Shown piece by piece: positions 1 to 7,721 of a stretch of 10,452 nt of DNA. A program made the translations under genes and the position numbers. Under the pieces are notes generated by a model. The model was not told where the DNA came from, did no database searches, and saw only the letters and a program-made list of their open reading frames with translations. Each line of letters starts with the position of its first letter. Positions within the stretch are counted from its first letter, which is position 1. Origin of the DNA: Larix sibirica (taxonomy: Eukaryota; Streptophyta; Pinopsida; Pinales; Pinaceae); assembly GCA_004151065.3 (NCBI GenBank), contig NWUY0300014094.1:46535-56986 (forward strand), written 5' to 3'.

Positions 1-465
1 TTGGGAAAACACAAAGGGATGCTTCCCCACATTCATGGATGGCATCCATACTAAACCCATAGGCATAGGCTAGTGCATATCACCTAGTGGATTTTGAATA
101 GGGCACCTGCTGATATAGAACTAGCCAAATACCTAGCAACATTGGCAACAATCGGTTTAGCTAACCCCTTGGGCTATATGTAGAAAATATGTTATGGAAG
201 GGAATAAATATATGTCAAGTCTATCTATTAACAAATGAACAATTTTCTTAGGAGAATACATAAGTGTCATGTGCTGGCCCACCTTTGGTGCCATCTGTGC
301 AGCTGTTGGAGGGTCATCAGCGCTCATGGTAAGCATGAAATTTGTATTCTAGGTTGATTTTTGCAGCATATTGTTTTACCTGTGTCAGCCTGCCTTAGAA
401 AGGGAAACAACAGTGTGTCAGTCGTGCTTGAAATATTAGCAACAGTAACTGCAGTGTAATTCCTT
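1..465. other. non-coding left flank, intron-like
   Basis: This AT-rich stretch lies left of the LINE target site. Stops interrupt every frame at short spacing, and I recognise no protein family apart from the doubtful exon at 252-328. If the plus-strand gene at 8412-9134 has its next upstream exon outside the window, as I infer, this stretch is the left part of the same intron that the LINE entered. No RNA gene or regulatory motif is recognisable. Confidence 0.5.
252..328 (+). other. possible small orphan exon (doubtful)
   Basis: A 77-bp stretch lies between an acceptor-like TTTTCTTAG ending at 251 and a donor-like ATG|GTAAGC at 329. One frame (first full codon GAA at 254) is open through the last codon at 326-328 and encodes about 25 residues, including VMCWPTFGAIC. 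A second frame is also open, so the evidence is weak. From memory the peptide loosely resembles the IMSGPTIAAIS stretch of plant GNOM-type ARF-GEFs. It does not fit the At1g16860-type protein encoded downstream. It may be a decayed exon, an exon of another gene, or chance. Confidence 0.2.
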
Positions 466-483
466 CATGTTCTTATCTCTTTC
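466..483. repeat. target-site duplication, copy at the LINE 3' end
   Basis: The plus-strand sequence catgttcttatctctttc directly abuts the T8 tract (the poly(A) of the minus-strand LINE). It matches cattttcttatcgctttc at 7567-7584 at 16 of 18 positions. A direct repeat next to the poly(A) at one end and next to the 5' end at the other is the expected product of target-primed reverse transcription. The two mismatches fit an old insertion. Confidence 0.8.
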
Positions 484-620
484 TTTTTTTTGGCAAAGAA
501 TAGTTAGAATTTTATATTAAAAAGTGGGGTAAGCCCCGAGATTACATAGCAAAAACTGGCTTTAAGCCATCAGTCCACCAAGAAAATACATAGCAAAATG
601 GTGAGACCACAGTTCCAAAC
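484..620 (-). other. LINE 3' tail with poly(A)
   Basis: Read on the minus strand, the element ends with a GGCTTAAAGCC palindrome-like block, TATGTAATCTCGGGGCTTAC, an AATATAAAATTCTAAC block, TTTGCC and A8. The mix of a short G/C-rich block, then an AT-rich block, then poly(A) is typical of the region that a plant LINE reverse transcriptase recognises to prime. ACATAGCAAAA occurs twice (plus strand 545-555 and 587-597), which suggests a small internal duplication. The poly(A) is short, as in an old or eroded insertion. Confidence 0.7.
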
Positions 621-621
621 A

Positions 622-659
622 ATCTTCCTAATGGCCTACTATCTTCCTAACGGCCTACT
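622..659. repeat. 19-bp tandem duplication in the LINE 3' UTR
   Basis: Two adjacent 19-bp units, atcttcctaatggcctact (622-640) and atcttcctaacggcctact (641-659), differ at one base. They lie in the untranslated 3' part of the LINE. A small replication slippage or a subfamily-specific feature would explain them. Confidence 0.85.
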
Positions 660-741
660 ATATTTTGAGTATCGATATCTATAAACATAAAACTTAACAA
701 ACTGACATAGTATGATCTTGAAAAAGCAACACATGACACAC

Positions 742-1913
742 CTAGCGATGGGGGTCCAATTGGTCTGTCTGCATTGGCGAAGAGTCATGGGGATGAGTGG
801 GTAAGTTGTCCTTAGTGTGTTTGCTCTGCAGCTGCAGCTGGACATGAGCCAATTGAGCCTCCAGCACCGCCACCCGACCTTCCATTTCAGCATGTTTTTT
901 CTGTTCTTCCATTTCAGTTCCCACCAGAGTTTCTTGGTACAGCCTTTCACCGCTATCCATGACTCGTTCTTGCTCCTCCTCGCTTTTCCAACGGTCCAAC
1001 CAGTGAACAAGTCCATCCATCTCCTTTCGGATTAAACCAATCGATCTCACCAGTTTACGGTTGCTTGCTTGAAGTCTCATCAACCCATGTGGGATGCAAC
1101 AGTCCCCATCATCTCTCTAGTCACCGTCAGCCATAGCAGCAGCCTTGAATCAGAATTTTGTCTCAGGCAGGCTATGAATACCATCACCTTCACGGATAGG
1201 TGCCTCCATGGCACAACACTTGAATTGACCTTCTTTGTCTTGAAGGAAGGCGAGAAGAATACCATAGAGCCACCCCCAGACCCTGAACATAATGTCAACT
1301 GTATCGTCGTCGAGCGTGAAGGTTGAAGCAACAATCATCTAGTCCAAAAGCCTTCTCTTGCAATTTACTTGAGGCTCTTTGCCTGTTCTCCACCACAAGC
1401 TCCCATTATAATGACCCCCACACTCGGCATGCCCAATTATAACTGCAAGTGATTCCATAGAGTTCGCACAACTTTGTGTACGTCCATGTGTGTGCACCAT
1501 GAGTGTGATCATAATGCAATCATTGTTCATCCCCTTCTCACCATGAGAGAAATCCTGCGTCCGATTTTCCCCGAGTCAACATTGTGCACCTGTACTAGCC
1601 ACCTTAAATTCACATGAGACTCTGATTTGTGCTCGTGCGTACACCCACATGCCTTCCTTTGCATTTCAATCCTTGTCTTATTCCACTCAACGCCATGAGG
1701 AGGCTTGTCCATTGGCCACTTGTTATTATTATGCCAATTCTCCTTCGCCTTAGGCCCCTGATCACAGGCTGTGGTCATATGTTCTGTGTTCTTGGTTCTA
1801 ACGTCCCTCTGCCTTTGCCATTTCCCTTTTTGCTTTTCGGCCTCAAGGAAGTGGAGTTGCTGAATCATACTATACTTGTGCTCTCTCCTCCCCTCCTTAT
1901 GGAATTGACTCAT
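742..1913 (-). pseudogene. decayed coding-like region downstream of LINE ORF2 (unknown, coiled-coil at its end)
   Basis: This region lies between the RNase H end of ORF2 and the LINE 3' tail and keeps long open frames on the element strand. 1913-1527 is open for 128 codons and rich in K, Q, E and H. It overlaps by 4 nt (ATGA) the start of a second frame that then runs from 1530 to 742, interrupted only by stops near 1339-1341, 1150 and 1117. The last part (1083-742, 113 residues) is strongly charged, and EMEGRVAVLEAQLAHVQLQ looks like a coiled coil. I recognise no family. It could be a broken third ORF of this LINE subfamily, a host fragment carried along by the element, or untranslated sequence that is open by chance. 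Standard plant L1 elements have only ORF1 and ORF2. Confidence 0.35.
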
Positions 1914-1920
1914 GAATTCT

Positions 1921-2330
1921 TTATGTAGAATTGAGAGACAACTCCCTTTCTAATAAGTTAGTAGCCCGGTCAACCATTTTGTCTGCTGCTTGATTGTGCT
2001 CTCTAAGTAGCTGAAACAATTGGTAAGAACCAAGGCTATCTAGCATTTGCCTTATTCTTTCCACTATTAGTGAAAGCTTGACATTTATCCTTTCTGGTTT
2101 GGAGATCAGAGCTCCGACTAGTTGACGAGTCACCTAAGATTATGATCTCTTGGACGCCCAAATGTGAGATAATCTTAACTCTCTGATAAAGGTCGAGAGC
2201 TTCAACTATGTTATTGGTTGTTGTTCCTGTGCCCCATGCATATTGTTCCTTGGTATTTCCATCGCGGTCAACAATCTCCCCTCTTGCTCCTGTCGCCCCT
2301 GGGTTCTCCTTTGAGGCCCTGTCAAAGAAA
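1921..2330 (-). other. ORF2 RNase H domain (plant LINE type), frameshifted
   Basis: This domain degrades the RNA strand after copying. It begins with LVFFDRASKENPG (first catalytic Asp near 2323), continues with YAWGTGTTTNNIVEALDLYQ (catalytic Glu) and EIIILGDSST (second Asp near 2131), and then a one-step frame change follows. The second frame gives QLVGALISKPERINVKLS, SYQLFQLLREHN and QAADKMVDRATNLL, with the last Asp in AAD near 1983. FFDGAS has become FFDRAS, and the usual His in FHxLRE is Gln (FQLLRE). RNase H at the ORF2 C-terminus is known in a subset of plant L1 elements. Confidence 0.9.
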
Positions 2331-2779
2331 ACAAGGTGCCTCCCTTGTTTACCTTTCCATTCCTGGAGCTCCAATTTGTTTAATCTCAGTTGCCACCTCA
2401 TTGGTGATTACTGATTTTGCAATAAGAGGTTGTGATTTAACCTTCTCCAATATGTTTAGGGAAGAGATCCATTCCTTCTCCAACTTTGACAAATTAGATA
2501 AAGGTTGCGGGATCGGCCTTTGTGTTTGAAAGAATTCAGACATGAGGGCCTTTGCTTGTCTAACAACCCATTTTGGATTGGGGTTTTGATGCTGGAAGAC
2601 TTATGGTTTTGTGCTAACCAAATTTTCCAGCTTATAAATTTTGGAAGAGTCCCCAACACCACTTTAAAAGTGGTTTGTTTTGCAATGATTGGGGGTAAAT
2701 TCTTCCCCATGATCTAAAGAAATCTCCAAAGCTTTGAATAGATTGGAAGTGGGGGTGAAGGGAACCCAAGACTTCTTCC

Positions 2780-2950
2780 CAAATGTGTTTCACAAACGAG
2801 CATTCTATGGATAGGTGTCTGATTGTTTTCTCTTGAGATTTGCATAAAGGGCATCTCGAAGGACCTGGGAATCCCCTTAGTTTAAGATTGTCCCCTGCAA
2901 GAATTTTGCCATTGACTGTTGCCCAAAAGAAAATATTAATTTTGGTTCCT
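2780..2950 (-). other. ORF2 zf-RVT zinc-binding domain
   Basis: The segment reads KINIFFWATVNGKILAGDN, LKLRGFPGPSRCPLCKSQEK and IRHLSIECSF, then HIWEEVLG. The Cys-x2-Cys, His and Cys ligands (C, C, H, C) and the LxxRGF-x-GPSxCxLC core are those of the zf-RVT domain that follows the reverse transcriptase in plant non-LTR elements. The ligands are all present. The frame stays open to about 2640 and then shifts into the block PKFISWKIWLAQNHKS, which is usual between zf-RVT and RNase H. Confidence 0.9.
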
Positions 2951-3295
2951 CCAAACATCCTTCCATTTCTTGGGGATCTGGGTTTGTCGTTCAATTTTTT
3001 GTAACTGCAGCTACCCTTGTTTTACCGTGTAAGTTCCAATGAGGTTCCCCCATCCCCTCAAATCCTAAGAGATCCTTCTCAATGGGGCTTTCCTAACAAG
3101 ATGGCGGAAGAGTATTTCCAAATCAGGAATGAGAGGAGGCGGAGGGTGAAGCTGAATCTAGTTTTTCCAAATTCCTTGCTCTGAGCTATCCCAAATACAC
3201 AGATCTTCAAGCTTTTCATATCCACCTCTATAGCTCCTGCAACTCTGGAATTGATCCAGGGGTGGGGGTCTCTAACCATTCCCCAGGATCTAATA

Positions 3296-3467
3296 TAATT
3301 CTTTGTGAAAGAATTCCCAGGCTTCCTTGCACAACCTCCAAATTTGGGTTGGGTCTTTAAGGATGCTATCTTCCCATATTTTTATTCGCTTATCATTCCT
3401 CGGAATACAATGTAATTCTTTGTGAAAGAATTCCCAAGCTTCCTTGCACAACCTCCAAATTTGGGTT
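3296..3467. repeat. 117-bp-offset direct duplication inside ORF2
   Basis: 3297-3350 and 3414-3467 are identical except at one base (G versus A), an offset of 117 bp or 39 codons. On the element strand both copies read IWRLCKEAWEFFHKEL, separated by KRIKIWEDSILKDPTQ. A LINE of this type should have the block once, as IWxxCKEAW, then GNG, then IKIWEDSIL. After the second copy the IKIWEDSIL block is lacking and the text continues with PPPLDQFQSC. The leftward flanks (3274-3296 versus 3391-3413) align only weakly. Confidence 0.9.
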
Positions 3468-3929
3468 CCCTGGGACCTCTTGGGGGGTTGGACTAGAGTC
3501 TAGATACCTTAGCTGGTTTCCTCCCAAATATTTCATGTGGAGGGCTCCTTTATCCCATCCATACTTGCTTGATACGATGCTCCACAGAATCTTAGCTCCC
3601 AGTGCTATGTTGGCTAATTTTGGGTCACGGATCTGAAACCCACCTTCATTAAAAGGGCCTTTGACAGTCTTCCAGCTTACCAAATGCATCTTGTGATCGT
3701 TGTTTCTGCCTCCCACAAAAAGTGCTTAATGCATGCAGTGATATGCTTATGAACTCCAACTGGGGCAAGGAGGACATAAAATTGAAACAATGGGAGGGAG
3801 GATAGGACTGATTTAATCAACGTGAGTCTGCCTTCCAGGTTGAGCCAATTTGCTCCCCATTGCTTCATCTTATTTTTAAGTTTATCCAATATTTCTTGCT
3901 AGTTTTTCGACTTTTGAATCCCCTTAGAT

Positions 3930-4835
3930 ATTGGGATTCCCAGATATTTGAAGTGTTCCCAATTGACCTGTCCATTTATTCCCATTGCCCTTGAGAGATT
4001 GTTAAGAGTTCTTTGATCTAGATTCCATCCATATATTCTACTTTTTGTTTGTAGTTAACTTTACTACCAGAGGCAAGACAAAAGGAATCCATAATCCTTC
4101 TAAATCTTTGAGCAATAGTGATAGATGCTCCTCCAATTAGGAGGGTGTCATCCGCAAACTGGGAGTGATTAAGTTCCTTAACCCTTCTGGCAATCTGTAT
4201 TCTTGGGATATTGCCATCACTTTTGGCGGCCTCTAATTTGTGACTTAATTAATCTACCATAATGATATAGAGAAGGGGGGAAAGGGGGCTCTTGATGTAG
4301 CTCTTCCATTAACCAGGGGGCCTACCCAGGGCTGCCCAATGCAAGCTTTGATCCAGTTTATGAAGTCAACAGAGAATCCAAATTTGTTTGAGACATGATA
4401 GAGGAAACCATGGGTAATCCTATCAAAAGCATCAACGATGTCTAGTTCGATAATCAGACCTTTTTCTCCTCGGCGTCTAGTGGATTGAATGGCCTCCTGA
4501 ACCAAAATAATAGTGTCTTAAGATATATCTCTTTTGAATGAATCCCCCTTTGGTTAATTGAAATGATGCCAAGAAGAATATTCTTTAACCTACTGGCAAT
4601 GATCTTTGTTATAATCTTGTATGAGACATTGCACAAGGATATGGCCCTGAACCTGTCAAAAGGCAATGGGGAAGTTTCTCTAGGGATGAATGCCGAAAAC
4701 GACGAATTGATTGCGCCCCCAAGTTTTTTTTTTGGCGTAATTGACCATCCCTTGAAATCCTTCCTTATAGTATTCCTGCATAGCCTATAAAAGTGAATTG
4801 TAAACCCATCAGGACCAGGGGCCTTGTTTGGTTCC
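3930..4835 (-). other. ORF2 reverse transcriptase domain, broken
   Basis: The match begins with PNKAPGPDGFTIHFY and continues with FRAISLCNVSYKIITKIIA, SRLKNIL, a shift of frame, then EAIQSTRRRGEKG and the block with the first catalytic Asp (IELDIVDAFD, Asp near 4442). The segment after PLVNGRATS should hold RGLRQGCP but jumps straight to SPLSPLLYIIMVD, so a short deletion removed it. The catalytic FADD is intact at 4158-4147 (HSQFADDTLLIGG), followed by LASGSKVNY and, in another frame, FKYLGIPISKGIQKS. The K-[L/E]-D, NG, FADD and SG-x-K-x-N spacing identifies a LINE reverse transcriptase. Confidence 0.92.
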
Positions 4836-5514
4836 ATGATTCCATCCCCCAAATGGCTTCCTTTAGCTCCTCCTTCGAGATGCTTTGTGTTAATCTTGAG
4901 TTTATGCTCAAGTCAATGACAGAAGGAATATATTGGAGCATACTTTGTCACTCCTCATGGTCTTCATCCTCTGCTTGGAACAACTTGCTGAAGCGTTGGA
5001 ACACCTCCTCTTTGATTCTATCAAAGTCCTTAGTTCTTTCCTCATTTGAGTCTTGGATCTCCATGACTGTTTTGCGTTGAGGCCGAGCCTGTGTTTGTTA
5101 ATGGAAGAATGAAGTGTTCTTGTCTGCAGCTTTCAGCCAAATATTCCTCCATTTTAATCTCTAATATTTTTCTTCCTACCTGCGTGCCTTGTGAAATTCG
5201 TTTTGCGGCTATTCCTCTTCTTGCAGATTTGATTCTGTGATTTCTCTTTTCTCCATTTCTATTTGATGCTTTTCTAGTTTAGCTTGTCGATCCTTCCTTT
5301 CCTGAGTAGGAGGTTTTAGCTGCATTTTGGTCCATGCCTTTAGCTCTTTTTTGAGGATCCTCATTTTTTCTTCCCAGACATAGAATGGGTATCCCCTGAC
5401 ATCTGTGCTCCATGCTGTGGAAACTAAAGATTTGAACGCTTCCTTTTCCCCCCAGATTGGGTCAATCTTAAAGGGGATCAAACCCAGATTTGATTCTTCT
5501 TCAATAACCAAGGA

Positions 5515-6189
5515 GATTGGCCTATGATTAGAAACACTAGCTGATAGAATGTCCAAGGACAATTGGAGGCCCATCATGAATAAGGAGCTCTGAATCAAAA
5601 AGCAATCCAGACGAGTTGCAACATGTCCTAGTCCCAATCTTTTGTTTGTCCAAGTGTAGAGTCGTTTCTTGGGCTTGAGATCTATTAAGTCCCAGTGCTG
5701 GATTAAATCCTCTTCCGCTTCCCTGAATGGGTCCCTAACCGTAGATCCCTGTTTATTTTCCACCTTATCTAAGGTAACATTAAGATCGCCTGCTCGTAGT
5801 ATGTTGGGGTTTAGATCCTAGGCATTCCATTCTAGAAGGGAGTTCCAACATTCTTTTTTTTCTAGATACATAACAGGAACATATACATTAAATACTGATC
5901 CTGATGTTGAGATTGAAGATGGGTTAAGGAGCTAATCAACCAATGTTGAGTAGAATTCGAGTGATGGAGTGTTAACTTGGTTTTGTCCCAGAGGGTAGCA
6001 AGGCCTCTTGATGCTCCCTTGGAGCTTATCGCTATTCCAGTGCTTCCTTTTCAATTTTTCTGAGCTTTGTTGAGGATTTCCTGGTCCTCAAGGCTTTGTC
6101 TCCTGAATGAGTAGAATATAGAGTCTTTCCAGCCTAGTGATGTTTTTGAGGGCTTCTTTTTTCTTACTATCCATTCCTCTAATTTTCAT
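5515..6189 (-). other. ORF2 APE-type endonuclease domain, inactivated
   Basis: In LINEs this domain makes the first-strand nick that primes reverse transcription. Readable blocks on the minus strand are IRGMDSKKKEALKN, the catalytic-Glu block IQETK, GIAISSKGASRGLATLWD (shifted frame), NVYVPVMYLEKKECWNSLL, GDLNVTLDKVENKQGS, YTWTNKR and ATRLDCFLIQ, ending in SVSNHRPI. Three defects are clear. The N-terminal WN of the usual S-W-N-x-R-G motif is absent, a stop follows IQETKP, and the usual SDH reads SNH (AAT at 5529-5527). The Asp and His of SDH take part in catalysis in this fold, so the copy would be inactive even without the stops. Confidence 0.88.
6179..6189 (-). promoter_or_regulatory. ORF1/ORF2 overlap
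   Basis: The ORF1 terminal codons (GAA AAT TAG) overlap the ORF2 ATG at 6189-6187 by 11 nt, with ORF2 one base out of frame. Such a stop/start overlap suits termination-reinitiation of ORF2, an arrangement known in some LINEs. Because ORF2 has lost a few codons just after its ATG, the overlap may be slightly altered from the ancestor. Confidence 0.55.
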
Positions 6190-7468
6190 TATTTATCTTT
6201 GGAAGGAGTGGGACCGCCTTTTGGATTGGGGGTCGTGGTCTTCCTAATTGCCTCATCCCACGCCCAATCTTTTTTATGACTTTTTCCAGCGTCTGTTGAG
6301 TGTCGAGCATTTTATTTCTGTCCACTTCTTCTTGTAATTCCTTTTAAGATCTCCTTCTTCTTCCTCTTGAGATTCTAGGCCTTGAGGTTCTAGATATGGG
6401 TGGGGAGGTTCCGATTGGTGGAAGTGTAGTTCTTTGCTCCCTTAGGAGCCGAGGGGTCCATCCACTCCACTTCTCGATGTTTCCTTCTTTCTCTAGGGCT
6501 TCTGCAGCTTTAGCCGTTTATATTTGGTCAGGGATATCTTCCTGCTGCTTTTCTTTCATGTGAGAGAGGGTTGCAAACCTGTTTTGAGAAGCGACTGGTG
6601 GAGGATTGACCTTTTTACTCGCATTATGGATGTAGGGGTCCTTCGAGTTCTGGGAACTTGACTCTGTCCTAGGATTTTGAGGACCAGGCTTGGTTCCTCC
6701 ACCTTTTTGCACATTGATCCACTTCCCTTTTGGATCCGATTTGCTTGGTTCAACCTGATTTTTCTTAGTCTTCCGCAAAGTGGCCATATTGATGGCAAAT
6801 ACGACACTTGAAGGGAAGCTGCTGGTAGTCTAATTGCTGGATATGTGTCCAATCATCCAACCTACTAAGCTTGATGGCTTCCGGAAGACCCACCTTCCAG
6901 ATCTTTTGGTTCTGCCTTATTGATGTATTTTCCCAGAGTGTTTCCCACTGTCTTTGTTGATTCATCATTACAGCAATGGACAGGAAGGTGAGGAAGACGA
7001 ACCCACACTGGGACTGCCTTCGGGATGTCCAAAGGGGGGTAAAAATCCGGAGTCCATTTGTCAAGGTAGAGCCCCCTTGGCCCCATAAAATATGGTCCAT
7101 TTCTGAAGATCAGATCTTGATCTTCTTTAGCTTCAAAATGAAAAACAAAAAATCCCTTGCCAACAAAGAAAGAACCAACCACACCTTTGATTAGGGGCTT
7201 CCAATTTTTTTGCACCCAGATTTCCATTGAGCGGGGCCATGGCCAAAGCCCAGTGAACTGCCTCACCAGGCCCTTTTCTGCAAGCGACAGAGCAACTTTT
7301 CTGGGACCCATCGATGGAAGACCAACCTCAGGGATGGAGTCAAGTGTTTTAACAAATCACGTCTGAGCTGCTGGGATCGATCTTTTCCCTTGTGCTGCAA
7401 TCAGCTTGCGAAATGCTTCCTCTTCCAATTGGGGTGGGAGGGGGCTGGGACCCCCCTCTGGGATCCAT
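6179..7468 (-). pseudogene. LINE ORF1 (DUF4283-like plus CCHC zinc knuckle), broken
   Basis: ORF1 proteins of plant LINEs bind the element RNA. The frame is open from ATG 7569 to TGA 7357-7359 and continues in the same frame (FVKTLDSIPEVGLPSM) to about 6900. I prefer ATG 7468 (MDPRGGSQPPPTPIG) as the original start, with a frame change soon after, but the 7569 start cannot be excluded. Blocks visible are LYLDKWTPDFYPPLDIP and VPVWVRLPHLPVHCC (DUF4283-like). After a frame change come GLPEAIKLSRLDDWTHIQQL and the zinc knuckle FKCRICHQYGHFAED (C-x2-C-x4-H, last Cys lost at another frame change). The tail is K/S/P-rich with NRFATLSHMKEK. TAA codons lie at 6518-6520 and 6344-6346 and the final TAG at 6179-6181. 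A segment between AEPKD and GLPEAI, usually ending in an ARICVEVD-like block, is deleted. Confidence 0.88.
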
Positions 7469-7566
7469 CGCGGTGGCCAACTTGGAATCTGAAAAACCTT
7501 AAACATGCTCTGACAAGTCACAAACCCTCTCAGGCGAATCAGAACTTCAGATGTTGATACTCCACC
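7469..7566 (-). other. LINE 5' UTR (short)
   Basis: Between the target-site duplication and the ATG at 7468 lie 98 bases that begin GGTGGAGTATC on the minus strand. The stretch is also open in the frame from ATG 7569, whose ATG would come from the target site itself. I prefer a 5' UTR because MDPRGGSQPPPTPIG looks like a natural N-terminus. If so, the insertion is close to full length rather than truncated. Confidence 0.45.
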
Positions 7567-7584
7567 CATTTTCTTATCGCTTTC
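7567..7584. repeat. target-site duplication, copy at the LINE 5' end
   Basis: cattttcttatcgctttc matches the 466-483 copy at 16 of 18 bases. It marks the right (5') limit of the element and implies that the pre-insertion site was CATG-TTCTTATC-CTTTC followed by the DNA now at 7585. The match is too long to be likely by chance in so short a search space, although both copies are pyrimidine-rich. Confidence 0.8.
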
Positions 7585-7721
7585 CTTACCTGCATCAGCT
7601 GGCCTTCCTGTCTCTCTTTCCCTTACCTGTGTTGTCCTTCCTTTGTGTGGGCCTTCTTTGCATGGGTTTTAACATTAAAAAATAAATTTAATGTAATGTT
7701 TGACAAATTTTATCCTGGGCT

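Larger units (their letters stand above)
1921..6189 (-). pseudogene. LINE ORF2 polyprotein (EEP endonuclease, RT, zf-RVT, RNase H), broken
   Basis: The remnant corresponds to a protein of about 1,400 residues that nicks target DNA and copies LINE RNA into it. It starts at ATG 6189 (MK-IRGMDSKKK), overlapping the end of ORF1 by 11 nt in another frame, and ends at TAA 1921-1923 after RELSLNST. The domains in order are endonuclease, a charged linker, reverse transcriptase, the L1-type connection region (LNLEGRLTLIKSVLSSLP), zf-RVT and RNase H. Stops I can place are TGA 6088-6090, TAG 5818-5820, TAG 5209-5211 and TAG 3899-3901. The reading frame changes near 6040, 5890, 4830, 4550, 4280, 4060, 3700, 3480, 3000, 2640 and 2115. 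No product longer than about 190 residues can be made. Nothing suggests selection to keep it open. Confidence 0.92.
484..7566 (-). mobile_element. L1-type plant LINE retrotransposon, near full length, decayed
   Basis: A non-LTR retrotransposon lies on the minus strand. In its own order it has a short 5' UTR, ORF1 (DUF4283-like domain, CCHC-type zinc knuckle), and ORF2 (APE-type endonuclease, reverse transcriptase with FADD, zf-RVT zinc finger, plant-type RNase H). These are followed by a roughly 1.4-kb 3' region and an A8 tail at 491-484. The domain order is that of plant L1 LINEs with RNase H. An 18-bp direct repeat with two mismatches bounds it. Every ORF is broken by stops and frameshifts and two motif blocks are missing, so it cannot move by itself. 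It lies antisense to the plus-strand host gene, apparently in an intron. The 5' limit could shift by a few bases, because the repeat may share bases with the element's end. Confidence 0.93.

Noticed and set aside
2208-2529. Plus-strand frames of 68-103 codons across the LINE (also at 817, 1629, 4563, 4793, 6976 and 7157)
   Set aside because: They lie opposite recognisable LINE domains in the minus strand and have no homology of their own, so they are shadows.
484-7584. An LTR retrotransposon or DNA transposon as the source of the large insertion
   Set aside because: There are no long terminal repeats or terminal inverted repeats, no integrase and no transposase. The domain order, poly(A) and direct-repeat flanks are those of a LINE.
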